Of a DNA stretch of 64,000 nucleotides, positions 22,460 to 35,972 are shown one piece after another (position 1 is the first letter of the stretch; each line of letters opens with the position of its first letter). The position numbers were made by a program, and so were the translations under genes. The DNA comes from Dickeya chrysanthemi NCPPB 402 (lineage in GTDB: Bacteria > Pseudomonadota > Gammaproteobacteria > Enterobacterales > Enterobacteriaceae). Where the stretch lies: the NCBI RefSeq assembly GCF_000406105.1, contig NZ_CM001974.1, positions 406,186 to 470,185 of the forward strand, given 5' to 3'. The notes under the pieces were generated by a model, which saw only the letters and a program-made list of their open reading frames with translations, did not search any database and had not been told where the DNA came from.

Positions 22460-23194
22460 TTATTGTGGTCTCAGCATGGCGATCATGAAGTCTTTGGCGC
22501 TTTCCACCTTGCTTTGCTGGATAGCGGCCGCCGGATCGACGTGCTTCGGACACACTTCAGAGCAGTAACCCACGAAGGTACAGGACCAGACGCCGTTGTC
22601 GCCGTTCAGTTGCGGCATACGCTCTTTCTTGCCGTGGTCGCGATTGTCCAGATTGTAACGGTGCGCCAGCGTAATCGCGGCGGGACCGATGAACTCCGGA
22701 TTCAGGCCGAATTGCGGACAGGCGGCGTAGCACAGCCCGCAGTTGATGCAGCCGGAGAACTGATGGTATTTCGCCATCTCTGCCGGGGTCTGTTTGTTCG
22801 GGCCTTGGTCCGGCGTGCGGCCGTTGCCGATGATATACGGCTTGATGGCTTCCAGACTTTCGATGAAGTGGGTCATGTCCACTACCAGATCGCGTTCGAT
22901 CGGGAAGTTACCCAGCGCTTCGATCTTCATGCCGCCGGTGTAGTCGCGCAGGAAGGTTTTACAGGCCAGCTTCGGTACGTTGTTGACCATCATGCCGCAG
23001 GAACCGCAAATCGCCATACGGCAGGACCAGCGATAAGACAGGTCCGGCGCCAGGTTGTCCTTGATGTAGCCGAGCGCATCCAGCAGCGAGGTTTCGCGGG
23101 TATAGGGCACGTCGTAAGTTTCGACGTGCGGGGCGTTATCCTGCTCCGGGTTATAGCGCATGACTTCCATTTTCAGGGTTTTCATATCAGCCAT
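22460..23194 (-). CDS. frdB: Fumarate reductase iron-sulfur subunit
   Basis: Carries electrons from menaquinol to FrdA through three iron-sulfur clusters. The protein is 244 residues as in E. coli. The [2Fe-2S] ligands are in [15 protein letters not shown] near residue 57. The [4Fe-4S] and [3Fe-4S] ligands are in [12 protein letters not shown] near 148 and [11 protein letters not shown] near 210. The ATG at 23194 gives the family start MADMKTLK and overlaps the end of frdA by 8 bases, indicating translational coupling. Confidence 0.97.
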   Translation of the reverse strand: MADMKTLKMEVMRYNPEQDNAPHVETYDVPYTRETSLLDALGYIKDNLAPDLSYRWSCRMAICGSCGMMVNNVPKLACKTFLRDYTGGMKIEALGNFPIERDLVVDMTHFIESLEAIKPYIIGNGRTPDQGPNKQTPAEMAKYHQFSGCINCGLCYAACPQFGLNPEFIGPAAITLAHRYNLDNRDHGKKERMPQLNGDNGVWSCTFVGYCSEVCPKHVDPAAAIQQSKVESAKDFMIAMLRPQ

Positions 23195-24983
23195 TCGCTT
23201 GCTCCTTCTTGTTTTTCTCCTGAGCTTCCGCTTCGGCGCCATAAACACGTTTCGCCGGCGGCAGCTTGGTGATCTTCACATCGCTGTATTCCAGGCGAGG
23301 TGCGCCTTCCGGGTTATAGAACGCCAGCGTGTGCTTCAGGAAATTGACGTCATCACGCTCGGTGCAGCCTTCATCCAGACGCTGATGCGCGCCGCGCGAC
23401 TCTTTGCGGTTGATGGCGGAGTGCGCCATACATTCGGCAACGTCCAGGCTGTGACCCAGTTCGATGGTATAGAGCAGATCGGTGTTGAACACGCTGGAGC
23501 GGTCGGTGATTTTCACGCGTTTGAAGCGTTCTTTCAGCTCCGCCAGTTTGTCGACGGTTTTCTGCATCAGGTCGGTGGTACGGTAGATACCACAGCCTTC
23601 TTCCATCGACAGCCCCATTTCGTCGCGGATTTTAGACCAGCTTTCGGTCCCTTCCTGCTTCATCAGTGCGTGCAGGCGTTGTTCCACGTCTTTCGCTTGC
23701 GCATCCAGTGCGCTGGCGTTGGCCGGTGCTGCTGACTGCGAACGTTCTACGGCTTTTTCACCGGCTACGCGACCGAACACCACCAATTCTGCCAGCGAGT
23801 TGGAGCCGAGACGGTTGGCGCCGTGCAGACCGACGGACGAACATTCGCCGACGGCGAACAGGCCCTGAATACGGGTTTCACACTGCTGGTCGGTTTCGAT
23901 GCCGCCCATGGTGTAGTGCGCGGTGGGGCGAATCGGAATCGGCTCTTTGACCGGGTCGACGCCGACGTAAGCTTTCGCCAGTTCGCAAATGAACGGCAGA
24001 CGTTCTTTGAGTTTCTTCTCGCCCAGATGACGCAGGTCGAGGTAGACCACGTCGCCCAATGGGGTGGATACGGTGCGCCCGGCGCGCCATTCGTGCCAGA
24101 AAGCTTGCGACACTTTATCGCGCGGCCCCAGCTCCATGTATTTGTTTTTCGGCTCGCCCAGCGGCGTTTCCGGCCCGAGGCCGTAGTCTTGCAGATAGCG
24201 GTAGCCGTCTTTGTTGACCATGATGCCGCCTTCGCCACGGCAACCTTCGGTCATCAGGATACCGGAGCCCGGCAGGCCGGTGGGGTGATACTGGACGAAT
24301 TCCATGTCGCGCAACGGTACGCCGTGGCGGAAGGCCATGCCCATGCCGTCACCGGTGACGATGCCGCCGTTGGTGTTGTAGCGATAGACGCGCCCGGCGC
24401 CGCCTGTTGCCATCACGATAGCGTTGGCACGAATCTGAATCAGCGACCCTTCCATCATGTTGATAGCAACGACCCCACGGGCATGCCCGTCATCCACCAG
24501 GATGTCCAGTACGAAATGCTCGTCGAAACGCTGAATCTGTGGGTATTTCAGAGAAGTCTGGAACAGGGTGTGCAGCATGTGGAAACCGGTCTTATCCGCA
24601 GCAAACCAGGTTCGTTCGATCTTCATTCCGCCGAAACGACGCACGTTGACTGAACCATCCGGCTTACGGCTCCACGGGCAACCCCACTGCTCAAGCTGGG
24701 TCATCTCCCGCGGGCACTGCTGCACGAAGTGATCCACCACATCCTGTTCACAAAGCCAGTCGCCACCGGCCACGGTGTCGTGGAAGTGGAAGTCGAAGCT
24801 ATCATGATCCTGTGTGACCGCCGCCGATCCCCCTTCTGCGGCCACGGTGTGGCTACGCATCGGGTAGACTTTGGAAATCAGCGCAATCTTGAGTTGGGGA
24901 TTTGCTTGTGCCGCAGCAATCGCGGCCCGTAAACCTGCTCCCCCGGCCCCGATAATGGCCAAATCGGCATTAAAGGTTTGCAC
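23187..24983 (-). CDS. frdA: Fumarate reductase flavoprotein subunit
   Basis: Catalytic subunit that reduces fumarate to succinate during anaerobic respiration. The 598-residue protein (E. coli 602) has the FAD-binding [13 protein letters not shown] near residue 12 and the covalent FAD histidine in [13 protein letters not shown] near 44. The active-site Arg lies in [14 protein letters not shown] near 350. It starts at GTG behind a ggagg site, as in E. coli, and heads the frdABCD operon. Confidence 0.97.
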   Translation of the reverse strand: MQTFNADLAIIGAGGAGLRAAIAAAQANPQLKIALISKVYPMRSHTVAAEGGSAAVTQDHDSFDFHFHDTVAGGDWLCEQDVVDHFVQQCPREMTQLEQWGCPWSRKPDGSVNVRRFGGMKIERTWFAADKTGFHMLHTLFQTSLKYPQIQRFDEHFVLDILVDDGHARGVVAINMMEGSLIQIRANAIVMATGGAGRVYRYNTNGGIVTGDGMGMAFRHGVPLRDMEFVQYHPTGLPGSGILMTEGCRGEGGIMVNKDGYRYLQDYGLGPETPLGEPKNKYMELGPRDKVSQAFWHEWRAGRTVSTPLGDVVYLDLRHLGEKKLKERLPFICELAKAYVGVDPVKEPIPIRPTAHYTMGGIETDQQCETRIQGLFAVGECSSVGLHGANRLGSNSLAELVVFGRVAGEKAVERSQSAAPANASALDAQAKDVEQRLHALMKQEGTESWSKIRDEMGLSMEEGCGIYRTTDLMQKTVDKLAELKERFKRVKITDRSSVFNTDLLYTIELGHSLDVAECMAHSAINRKESRGAHQRLDEGCTERDDVNFLKHTLAFYNPEGAPRLEYSDVKITKLPPAKRVYGAEAEAQEKNKKEQANG

Positions 24984-25391
24984 TGCATGCCTCCAATTAC
25001 TTAAGTTAAATAAATTAAATTAAGAAAATAATATGAAATCCAACGTCGTCACTTATTTTCCGTTTTAATTTCCAGGACATTAAATCGAGTGAAAAAATAT
25101 CTGAACTACCTATAAAGAGAGAGTCAATCACTCTTTTTTTGTATGGGAATGATTATAGCGATTTGAAGATGCCTTAAATTTGATGTGATCCAGTATTTTG
25201 CTGTTTTTTAATATCTGCACGGACATATTCCGGAAAACGTGACGGGAAAGGTGATTTATTCATAATTATCACTTTTATTTCTTCAATAATCTCGACAAAT
25301 CAAATTGAAGAAAATCTCCCGCTGGATAAATTTGTCTGGCCAGAAGGATGCGGGTAGACTGCTCCTCCAGTTTGAGTGTGGAGTGGAAATC
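24984..25391. other. Divergent regulatory region, frdABCD / epmA
   Basis: These 408 bases are A+T-rich and separate two divergent transcription units. They must hold the frd promoter, which is controlled by FNR and NarL in E. coli. I found no FNR box good enough to place. An inverted repeat gtgat...atcac occurs at 25251-25272. I see no small gene here. Confidence 0.5.
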
Positions 25392-26369
25392 ATGAGCGAA
25401 ACGGTCAGTTGGCAGCCTAGCGCCCCTGTCGCCAATCTGTTGAAACGAGCGTCGATAATGAAAGAAATCCGGCGTTTCTTCTCAGATCGCGGCGTGTTGG
25501 AGGTGGAAACGCCGGCCATGAGTCAGGCGACGGTAACGGACGTGCATCTGTTTCCATTCCAGACCCGTTTTGTCGGCCCCGGCGTCGCCGATGGTATGCC
25601 GCTGTACCTGATGACCAGCCCGGAATATCACATGAAACGCCTGCTGGCGGCAGGCAGCGGGCCGATTTACCAACTGTGCCGCAGTTTTCGCAATGAAGAG
25701 TCCGGCCGTTACCATAATCCTGAATTCACCATGCTGGAGTGGTATCGCCCGCACTACGATATGTACCGCCTGATGAACGAAATGGATGACCTGCTGCAAC
25801 AGGTGCTGGAGTGCGACGGCGCGGAAATGCTGTCTTATCAGCAGGCGTTCCAGCGTCATCTGGAAGTGGACCCGTTGTCGGCGGACAAAGCGCAATTACG
25901 TGAAGCGGCGGAAAAAATCGGCGTAGGCGATGTGGCGAACCGGGAAGAGGACCGCGACACGCTGTTGCAGTTGCTGTTCGCGTTTGGCGTGGAGCCGCAA
26001 ATCGGTCGCGATAAGCCGGCGTTCGTCTATCATTTCCCGGCAACGCAGGCGGCGCTGGCGGAAATCAGCACCGAGGATCACCGGGTGGCGGAGCGATTCG
26101 AGGTGTATTACAAAGGCGTCGAGCTGGCCAACGGTTTTTGCGAACTGACCGACGGCAAAGAGCAGCGTCAGCGTTTCGAACAGGATAACCGCAAGCGCGC
26201 CGCGCGTGGTTTGCCGGTACAACCGATCGACGAAAACCTGCTGGCAGCATTGGAAGCCGGCATCCCGCCGTGTTCCGGCGTAGCGGTAGGTGTGGATCGT
26301 CTGGTGATGCTGGCGCTGAATGCCGAGTCTATCGGCGAAGTGATGGCGTTTACGGTGGATCGCGCCTGA
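25392..26369 (+). CDS. epmA: EF-P lysyltransferase EpmA
   Basis: Class II lysyl-tRNA synthetase paralogue that attaches beta-lysine to Lys34 of elongation factor P. The protein has 325 residues, the same as E. coli EpmA, and lacks the anticodon-binding domain. Class II motifs are seen as [36 protein letters not shown] and [14 protein letters not shown]. The ATG at 25392 gives the family start [12 protein letters not shown]; an upstream frame extension is not coding. Its partners efp and epmB lie 5-6 kb upstream. Confidence 0.97.
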   Translation: MSETVSWQPSAPVANLLKRASIMKEIRRFFSDRGVLEVETPAMSQATVTDVHLFPFQTRFVGPGVADGMPLYLMTSPEYHMKRLLAAGSGPIYQLCRSFRNEESGRYHNPEFTMLEWYRPHYDMYRLMNEMDDLLQQVLECDGAEMLSYQQAFQRHLEVDPLSADKAQLREAAEKIGVGDVANREEDRDTLLQLLFAFGVEPQIGRDKPAFVYHFPATQAALAEISTEDHRVAERFEVYYKGVELANGFCELTDGKEQRQRFEQDNRKRAARGLPVQPIDENLLAALEAGIPPCSGVAVGVDRLVMLALNAESIGEVMAFTVDRA

Positions 26370-26405
26370 CGCCGTTTTTTCATTCTTAATGACTCAGGTT
26401 GACAG

Positions 26406-26441
26406 AAAACCACGGAAGCTATTGCTTGCCGTGGTTTTCTT
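26406..26441. terminator. Bidirectional terminator between epmA and mscM
   Basis: The stem aaaaccacgg / ccgtggtttt with a 13-base loop is bounded by A-rich and T-rich stretches. It lies between convergent epmA and mscM. Confidence 0.75.
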
Positions 26442-26487
26442 TATTCAGCGTAATAACAGTTTAAATATCATGAAAACTTATGTGTCA

Positions 26488-29805
<3,318 letters not shown>

Positions 29806-29834
29806 GGCTGGCCTCCTCAGGTGTGGCGATGGGG

Positions 29835-30749
29835 TCAGGGGGTGGTGTCGGTATCGTCGTTGGCGCTCATGCGTGTCTGAATGTCTTCATCCAGCGCTTC
29901 GGCCATCGCTTCACCCATGCGGGTCACGCTCTGGCTAGCCAAACCGGGCATGAACCGTATACGGTCTTTCGCGAACAGATTAATCACCGTAGAGCCGAGT
30001 TTGAAACGGCCCATTTCATCGCCTTTTTCCAGAATGACGGCACCTTCGCCTCCCATCGGGTAGGCCCAGCGTTTGATGATGCCTTCACGCGGCGGCGTAA
30101 CCACGCCAGCCCAAACGGTTTCGATGCTGCCGACGATGGTAGCGCCGACCAGAATCTGCACCATCGGGCCGAATGGCGTATCAAACAGGCAAATCACCCG
30201 TTCGTTACGGGCGAACAGGTTCGGCACGTTGGCGGCGGTCAGCGGGTTAACGGAAAACAGGTCGCCCGGTACATAGATCATATCGCGCAAAATACCGTCG
30301 CACGGCATGTGCACGCGGTGGTAATCGCGCGGCGAGAGATAAGTCGTGACGAACACGCCGTCGCGAAACAGGTCAGCGAGAATGACATTACCGGCCAACA
30401 GCGCTTCCAGCGAATAGTTGTGCTGTTTGGCTTGCAAGACCTGAAGATCGTCAATGGTGCCCAACTGAGAAATAGCGCCGTCGGCAGGGAAAACCAGCCG
30501 GTTCGCCAGCGGGTCGACCGGGCGAATTCCCGGTTTCAGCGGGCGTACAAAGAAATCGTTGAAAGTACGATAGGACGCCGTATTCGGTTGCTGCGCTTCC
30601 TGCATGTTGACCTTATAGATGCGGGCAAACAGGTCAATCACCAGTTTGGTGAGCATGCCGGCCTGGCGGTCAGCTCCCCAGCCGGCCAGTTGCGTCAGCC
30701 AGACCTTCGGGAGCAGATGTTGTAGAGCAATCTTGATTCTGTCCAGCAC
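29835..30749 (-). CDS. psd: Phosphatidylserine decarboxylase proenzyme
   Basis: Membrane-bound enzyme that makes phosphatidylethanolamine. The proenzyme cleaves itself in the motif LGST near residue 235-240 to create the pyruvoyl group; the motif is intact in [11 protein letters not shown]. The GTG at 30749 was chosen because it has a gagg site 6 bases upstream and aligns with the E. coli start; an ATG at 30797 would add 16 unmatched residues. The C-terminal tail after the catalytic part is shorter than in E. coli. Confidence 0.95.
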   Translation of the reverse strand: MLDRIKIALQHLLPKVWLTQLAGWGADRQAGMLTKLVIDLFARIYKVNMQEAQQPNTASYRTFNDFFVRPLKPGIRPVDPLANRLVFPADGAISQLGTIDDLQVLQAKQHNYSLEALLAGNVILADLFRDGVFVTTYLSPRDYHRVHMPCDGILRDMIYVPGDLFSVNPLTAANVPNLFARNERVICLFDTPFGPMVQILVGATIVGSIETVWAGVVTPPREGIIKRWAYPMGGEGAVILEKGDEMGRFKLGSTVINLFAKDRIRFMPGLASQSVTRMGEAMAEALDEDIQTRMSANDDTDTTP

Positions 30750-30820
30750 AGTGAGCCTCGTCGTTTTTTTAAGGGTACGCCGTAAAAAGGGGCGCATTGT
30801 AGCGGTGGATACGATAAATG

Positions 30821-31870
30821 TCAGTTATCCGGAGTTGAAAAGGATTTACGCGTTTTTACCTGCGCCATGCTCTCAAGGATGCGGTGGTAATTGTCGAAAC
30901 GCTCTGCGGCTATCTCCCCGCGTTCCAGTGCGGCGCGGATAGCGCAGCCGGGATCGGTATCGTGCTTACAGTCGCGGAATTTACAACTGCCCAGGTAGTC
31001 GCGGAACTCGACAAAACCGCGCGTTACCTGTTCCGGCTCCAGATGCCACAGGCCGAATTCCCGCACGCCCGGCGAATCGATGACATCGCCGCCGTGGGGG
31101 AAGTGATACAAACGTGCAGCGGTGGTGGTGTGCTGGCCGAGTCCGGACGCATCGGACACGTCGTTGACCAGAATTTTGGCGTCGTCAGGATAGAGCAACG
31201 CGTTGAGCAAACTCGACTTACCGACGCCGGACTGCCCGGCAAAGATACTGACGCGGCCGGTAAGCGCGGCTTCCAGCTCGGCGACGCCCTGCTGAGTGTG
31301 GCTGGATACCATCAGCACCCGATAGTGCAGGTTGCGATAAATATCCATCACCTCTTCTACGAACGCCCGACCTTCGTCATCCAGCAGATCGGTTTTGTTG
31401 AGCACGATCAGCGGCTCGACTTCCAGCGTTTCACAGGCCACCAGATAGCGGTCGATAATATTGAGCGATAGCTCCGGCAAGATGGCGGAGACAATCACAA
31501 TCTGGTCGATGTTAGCGGCGATCGGTTTGATACCGTCATAGTAATCCGGCCGGGTCAACACCGACTGACGTGGGTGTACCGCTTCGACAATACCGCTGAT
31601 GCCGGCCAGCGTTTCATTACCGGCGCGCCAGACGACCCGGTCACCGGTGACCAGCGAGGGGATGGTACGGCGAAGATTACAGCGGTGCAGTTCGCCATCC
31701 GGCGCTTCCACATCGGCATGCATGCCGAAACGGCTGATAATGATGCCTTCCTGCGGTTCGCCTAACTGGTTGTCATCCCACTCGACCTTGCTGTCGGCAT
31801 GCTTCAGGCGGCGCTGATGGTTGGCGCTGACTCGCCGTTGCTGACCTTTTGACAGTTTCTTTTTACTCAC
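30821..31870 (-). CDS. rsgA: Small-subunit ribosome biogenesis GTPase RsgA
   Basis: Circularly permuted GTPase that helps mature the 30S ribosome subunit. The 349-residue protein shows an N-terminal OB-fold and the permuted order of GTPase motifs: NKTD near 160, [12 protein letters not shown] near 215 and DSPG near 265. A C-terminal zinc site is visible as [14 protein letters not shown]. It is divergent from orn, and psd follows in the same direction 71 bases downstream. Confidence 0.96.
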   Translation of the reverse strand: MSKKKLSKGQQRRVSANHQRRLKHADSKVEWDDNQLGEPQEGIIISRFGMHADVEAPDGELHRCNLRRTIPSLVTGDRVVWRAGNETLAGISGIVEAVHPRQSVLTRPDYYDGIKPIAANIDQIVIVSAILPELSLNIIDRYLVACETLEVEPLIVLNKTDLLDDEGRAFVEEVMDIYRNLHYRVLMVSSHTQQGVAELEAALTGRVSIFAGQSGVGKSSLLNALLYPDDAKILVNDVSDASGLGQHTTTAARLYHFPHGGDVIDSPGVREFGLWHLEPEQVTRGFVEFRDYLGSCKFRDCKHDTDPGCAIRAALERGEIAAERFDNYHRILESMAQVKTRKSFSTPDN

Positions 31871-32017
31871 GCAGTCTCTCTTGGTTCGACGCTTATCGCC
31901 GGTGGCGATGGAAGCGACTATAATACACGCTATTTTATTTTAATTAACCGCCGCCGGGCCTGTCAGCCTGCCGGTGGAGAAACTTTCAATAGCAATGGCG
32001 ACACGGGAATAGCGACG

Positions 32018-32560
32018 ATGGTAAATGAAAACAACCTGATCTGGATCGATTTGGAAATGACGGGGCTGGATCCTGAACGGGATCGTATCATCGAGATCGC
32101 AACGTTGGTGACCGATGCCAACCTGAACATTCTGGCGGAAGGCCCGACGTTGGCGGTACATCAGTCAGATAGCCAACTGGCGCTGATGGATGAATGGAAT
32201 GTCCGTACTCATACCGCCAGCGGATTGGTCGAGCGGGTGAAAGCCAGCGCTTATGACGACCGTGCCGCCGAGCTGGAAACGTTGCGTTTTCTGCAACAGT
32301 GGGTGCCGGCAGGCAAGTCGCCGATTTGCGGCAACAGCATCGGGCAGGATCGCCGTTTCCTGTTCCGCTACATGCCGGAATTGGAGGCTTACTTCCACTA
32401 TCGTTATCTGGACGTCAGTACGCTCAAGGAACTGGCGCGCCGCTGGAAACCGGAAATGCTGACGGGCTTTAAGAAGCGTAATACCCATCAGGCGCTGGAT
32501 GATATCCGTGAATCGGTGGCGGAACTGGCGTACTACCGCGAACACTTTATTCAGTTGTAA
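32018..32560 (+). CDS. orn: Oligoribonuclease
   Basis: Essential 3'-5' exonuclease that degrades RNA dinucleotides. The 180-residue protein is close to E. coli Orn (181). The DEDDh exonuclease motifs are seen as [20 protein letters not shown] at the N-terminus and [20 protein letters not shown] at the C-terminus. It is divergent from rsgA and precedes the tRNA-Gly gene. Confidence 0.97.
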   Translation: MVNENNLIWIDLEMTGLDPERDRIIEIATLVTDANLNILAEGPTLAVHQSDSQLALMDEWNVRTHTASGLVERVKASAYDDRAAELETLRFLQQWVPAGKSPICGNSIGQDRRFLFRYMPELEAYFHYRYLDVSTLKELARRWKPEMLTGFKKRNTHQALDDIRESVAELAYYREHFIQL

Positions 32561-32705
32561 CGGTTGGTTGTCGCTGTTAGCCGTAACGAGGGTATGAGCC
32601 GTTGGCATGACAGTGTAAAAATGTGCCCCGGCCCTCGCTGTTGCGGGGATTTTCAGCGTATTGTTGATTTTGTCGGCACTTGAACACTATTTTTTGTCAG
32701 AGGGG

Positions 32706-32733
32706 TTGCGGGAGAGAAAGTTTCTCGTATAAT
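32706..32733 (+). promoter_or_regulatory. Promoter of tRNA-Gly
   Basis: A -35 box TTGCGG and a perfect -10 box TATAAT are separated by 16 bases. A G+C-rich stretch (ccgctccccg) follows the -10 box, which is typical of stringently controlled stable-RNA promoters. The tRNA begins 50 bases downstream. The preceding bases 32561-32705 show no gene. Confidence 0.7.
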
Positions 32734-32782
32734 CCGCTCCCCGTAACGACAGCAAATTTATGCGACGTTACGCCACACCTCT

Positions 32783-32858
<76 letters not shown>

Positions 32859-32894
32859 AATTCAATTGTGCAGACGAATGTCTACACAATGCAG

Positions 32895-32919
32895 AAAACC
32901 ACCGAAAGGTGGTTTTTTT
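32895..32919 (+). terminator. Terminator of tRNA-Gly
   Basis: A perfect 9-base-pair stem (aaaaccacc, loop gaaa, ggtggtttt) runs into a T-run. It lies 37 bases after the tRNA. Confidence 0.9.
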
Positions 32920-33197
32920 GTTTCTGCCGTTCGTTATAGCGAATAACATCAGCCGATTTTTGCTCACTTTTCTCACATAGCTTCATGCTGTTTGTCCCAC
33001 GTAATAGGTGCGCCAACTCCTTCCTGAAATGCTCTGGCGACAGGCCAGACTGCAGTAAATCTGAGATATGATTATAAATCATAAAAATAATTAATTAATT
33101 CCAAATAAGAATATACAAAACGCTTGTTCGTTTTAATGTCTATATATAGTCTTTAAAAGAACGGATGTGGCTTATTTTGTCCAAAATGGAGGATGAT
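32920..33197. other. Junction region between tRNA-Gly and the chlorothreonine-type operon
   Basis: These bases hold no gene I can support. The last 130 bases are strongly A+T-rich and carry the promoter of the following operon. A 10-base palindrome ctatatatag (33140-33149) lies about 50 bases before the first gene and could be an operator or part of a -10 region. A candidate -35 TTGTTC lies at 33124. No integrase or copy of the tRNA 3' end is seen here. Confidence 0.4.
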
Positions 33198-34733
33198 GTG
33201 AACACTGATACACCCTCATCCATACCGTCAAAAACGTTGCTGGGATGCTTTTTAGACGTAGCGGACAGATACCCGGAACGTATTGCGGTCAAAGATGGCG
33301 AAACCAGTACGACTTATCATGTATTGAAGGCGAAGGTTCTCTCTATTGCTGGCGCATTACGAAACCAGGGGGTTGAACCTGGTCATCGCGTGGCGGTGGA
33401 ATTGACGCCTTCTGTAGATCTGATCACTGCGTTGCTTGCCGTACAATATGCTGGTGCGGCTTATGTCCCTCTGGATAAAAAAGCGCCTCTGGAAAGAAAT
33501 CGGTTGATTGTGGATGACGCTAAACCGGTTTTGACGATTTCCGATAGCGACATGTCTTCTCTTTATTGCATCGATCACGTATCGATACAGACGCTGAAAT
33601 CGGCGGCGGCCTCAACCGACTTTGGTGATCACTCCCGGCTTGATAATACGGCTTATATTATCTACACCTCGGGTACGACAGGAAAACCTAAGGGGGTGCC
33701 GATTACCCATGGCAACCTGGCGGCTTTATTTTGCGTTACTGAGAGCTTATTTCATTTCAGTAATCAAGATGCAACGCTGCTCTACCACTCTTACGCGTTT
33801 GACTTTTCAGTATGGGAAATATGGTCTGTGTTGGGGTATGGCGGGAAATTGGTGATACCCGATGAAGAAATAAAAATAGTTCCTCATGCCCTTGCCGAAC
33901 TTATTAAAGAAGAAAATATTACCTTACTTAATCAGACACCCACTGCATTCTCAGTGAATGCGGAAAAGCTTTGTCAATTTCAACCGGAGGAACTATCGCT
34001 ACGTTGTATTATTTTTGGCGGTGAGCGATTGAATTTCCAGACACTAAAAGTTTGGAGCAAACACTTCGGATTACATTCACCCATACTGGTTAATATGTAT
34101 GGTATTACGGAGACGACGGTTCATGCCAGCTGGCATATTGTCAATGCGGCAGACTTGATGAATCCGGAATCAAACATCGGCTGGGTTTTACCTCATTTTC
34201 ATTACATGATTCGCCCACTCGGTAATGAGCTCTCGATTGAGAACGGGGGAGAGCTTCTTTTATCCGGTCCACAGGTGACGATCGGTTATCTGAATACAGA
34301 AAACGATAATGGCAATAAATTTATATGGCTGGAAACAGAGGGCGTATCCCAAAGGTATTACTGTTCCGGCGATGTCGTAAAACACAACCCCAAAGGGGAG
34401 CTCATCTATCTCGGGCGATGTGATGAGCAGGTGAAAATTAATGGGTTCAGAATCGAAACGGGTGAGATCGAATCTGTCCTGGCACAGCTGGAAGAAATTG
34501 ACGATATCTCTGTGCTGGCGGCAAAGACGGATATACATGGTTATCACCTGATCGGTTTCTTCACGTCTTCATCGGCGCAGGATGAAGAGGAGATAAAAGA
34601 GAAGTTGAAGTCTCAGGCCCGGCTCGCTTTACCGGTATATATGCGCCCTCTGCGCTACAGGCGAATCGATGTCATGCCGAAAACGGTAAATGGAAAGATT
34701 GATAAGAAATTAATTCTGCATTCAATGGAGTAA
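33198..34733 (+). CDS. Stand-alone threonine-type adenylation protein
   Basis: Activates an amino acid as its adenylate and loads it on a carrier protein; cytoplasmic. The protein is about 511 residues. NRPS adenylation motifs are present in order: YIIYTSGTTGKPKG (153-166), FDFSVWE (201-207), NMYGITETT (299-307), YYCSGDVV (387-394), GRCDEQVKINGFRIETGEIE (406-425), and NGKIDKK (498-504). The ten specificity positions read D202 F203 W206 N245 I272 G274 M300 V308 H309 K500, which is the known threonine code. The GTG at 33198 has a ggagg site; ATG 33165 or 33186 are alternatives. No condensation domain is attached. It heads a six-gene operon. Confidence 0.92.
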   Translation: MNTDTPSSIPSKTLLGCFLDVADRYPERIAVKDGETSTTYHVLKAKVLSIAGALRNQGVEPGHRVAVELTPSVDLITALLAVQYAGAAYVPLDKKAPLERNRLIVDDAKPVLTISDSDMSSLYCIDHVSIQTLKSAAASTDFGDHSRLDNTAYIIYTSGTTGKPKGVPITHGNLAALFCVTESLFHFSNQDATLLYHSYAFDFSVWEIWSVLGYGGKLVIPDEEIKIVPHALAELIKEENITLLNQTPTAFSVNAEKLCQFQPEELSLRCIIFGGERLNFQTLKVWSKHFGLHSPILVNMYGITETTVHASWHIVNAADLMNPESNIGWVLPHFHYMIRPLGNELSIENGGELLLSGPQVTIGYLNTENDNGNKFIWLETEGVSQRYYCSGDVVKHNPKGELIYLGRCDEQVKINGFRIETGEIESVLAQLEEIDDISVLAAKTDIHGYHLIGFFTSSSAQDEEEIKEKLKSQARLALPVYMRPLRYRRIDVMPKTVNGKIDKKLILHSME

Positions 34734-34736
34734 ACC

Positions 34737-34988
34737 ATGACTGTCAATGACACTTTAAATCTGAAAGAAGATATCCATAAAGAAAAGGCGCTGGCGCAAT
34801 ATTTGCTGTGGCTGGAGGATATTTTAGAGCAGCCAGTTGAACCTGATGATAATTTCCTTGATGCGGGTGGCCATTCGATGATAGCCATTTCATTAAATGA
34901 AAAAGTAAAAAAAGAGTTTGGACTGACGCTATCCATGGAGCGGTTATACAACACAACATTAAGAAACGTTTTCTTCTCAGCGAAATAA
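34737..34988 (+). CDS. Stand-alone aminoacyl carrier protein
   Basis: Carrier that holds the activated amino acid as a thioester on a phosphopantetheine arm. The 83-residue protein has the signature DNFLDAGGHSMIAISL, with Ser47 as the attachment residue. The gene begins 3 bases after the adenylation gene. In syringomycin synthesis the equivalent domains are joined in one protein (SyrB1); here they are split. A phosphopantetheinyl transferase is required but is not in this window. Confidence 0.92.
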   Translation: MTVNDTLNLKEDIHKEKALAQYLLWLEDILEQPVEPDDNFLDAGGHSMIAISLNEKVKKEFGLTLSMERLYNTTLRNVFFSAK

Positions 34989-35011
34989 CTCTCTAAAAGA
35001 GGATGTGTAAA

Positions 35012-35959
35012 ATGAGTAAGGCACTGCACCTGACAGAAGAACAATTAGATAGCTTTCATCGCAATGGTTATATAGGCCCGTTAACGATTTATTCACCAGA
35101 TGAAATGAGCGATATCTGGAATAAAGTACGTCGACAATTGCCGGATCGAAGCAATGCCGCTTACCCGGCGGATTCCTACGGCGCGGCCACTAACATTTCT
35201 AATTATGACCGTCACCTGGATATCGAGTTGCTGAGTAAACACATAACTAATCCACGTATCGTTGCACCGGTTGCCGATATTCTGGGTCAAGATGTGTTGT
35301 GCTGGCGTACAGAGTTTTTCCCGAAATATCCGGGTGATGAAGGGACTGACTGGCATCAGGCCGACACCTTCGCGAATGCCAGCGGTAAGCCTCAGATTCT
35401 ATGGCCAGGCGAAACAGAAGATCGCTTTGGCAAAGGGACGCTGACCGTCTGGACGGCATTTACCGATGCCACCATTGAAAATGGCTGTCTTGAAATTATG
35501 CCCGGCACGCACCTCAAAATGAACTACGACGAAACGAAAGCAATGGCATATCAGACCGAGATTATTAACAGCCGGGCGAAAGAGGGGAAAAAACGGGGAT
35601 TCTTCGGGTATGACTACCGTGAACTACAGATAGAGCCAGACTGGAAACCAGACGAAAGCAAAGCATTTCCATTGGTCATGAAGGCCGGTCAATGTGTGAT
35701 CTTTTGGTCCACGCTGATGCACGCCTCTTATCCCAACTCGTCTAAAAAAGATTTCCGTATGGGATTCGCCACGCGCTATGCGCCAAGCATCGTCGATATC
35801 TACCCCGATACCGACGTTGTGGAGGAATACGGCGGTAGTATTCCGCTTGATAAGTTTGGGTGCGTGATTGTTTCCGGCCAGAGCCTCAACGCGAGAAACC
35901 GTATCGCGTCGAACAATCTGCTTGGTCAACCTTTCACACCCCTGGCTGAAAGCCGGTAA
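35012..35959 (+). CDS. SyrB2-like non-haem iron / 2-oxoglutarate halogenase
   Basis: Predicted to chlorinate the side chain of an amino acid bound to the carrier protein, using Fe(II), chloride, oxygen and 2-oxoglutarate. The 315 residues align end to end with SyrB2 (310) as remembered, including [20 protein letters not shown] and [13 protein letters not shown]. Iron ligands are H115 and H237; A117 replaces the Asp/Glu of hydroxylases, leaving room for chloride. R255 fits the 2-oxoglutarate-binding Arg. ATG 35012 was chosen over 35003 because the aagagg site is correctly spaced. Most likely substrate: threonine on the neighbouring carrier. Confidence 0.93.
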   Translation: MSKALHLTEEQLDSFHRNGYIGPLTIYSPDEMSDIWNKVRRQLPDRSNAAYPADSYGAATNISNYDRHLDIELLSKHITNPRIVAPVADILGQDVLCWRTEFFPKYPGDEGTDWHQADTFANASGKPQILWPGETEDRFGKGTLTVWTAFTDATIENGCLEIMPGTHLKMNYDETKAMAYQTEIINSRAKEGKKRGFFGYDYRELQIEPDWKPDESKAFPLVMKAGQCVIFWSTLMHASYPNSSKKDFRMGFATRYAPSIVDIYPDTDVVEEYGGSIPLDKFGCVIVSGQSLNARNRIASNNLLGQPFTPLAESR

Positions 35960-35972
35960 ACAGGAGCCTGAA

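Noticed and set aside
21959..23272. 437-codon open frame on the plus strand
   Set aside because: It is the antisense of frdD, frdC and frdB, which are fully conserved; it has no family features.
32882..33082. 66-codon minus-strand frame after tRNA-Gly, considered as an integrase remnant
   Set aside because: It runs through the tRNA terminator and shows no integrase or other motif I can identify.
35012..35959. Phytanoyl-CoA-dioxygenase-type hydroxylase
   Set aside because: The acidic iron ligand is replaced by Ala117, and the sequence around it is almost the same as in SyrB2.
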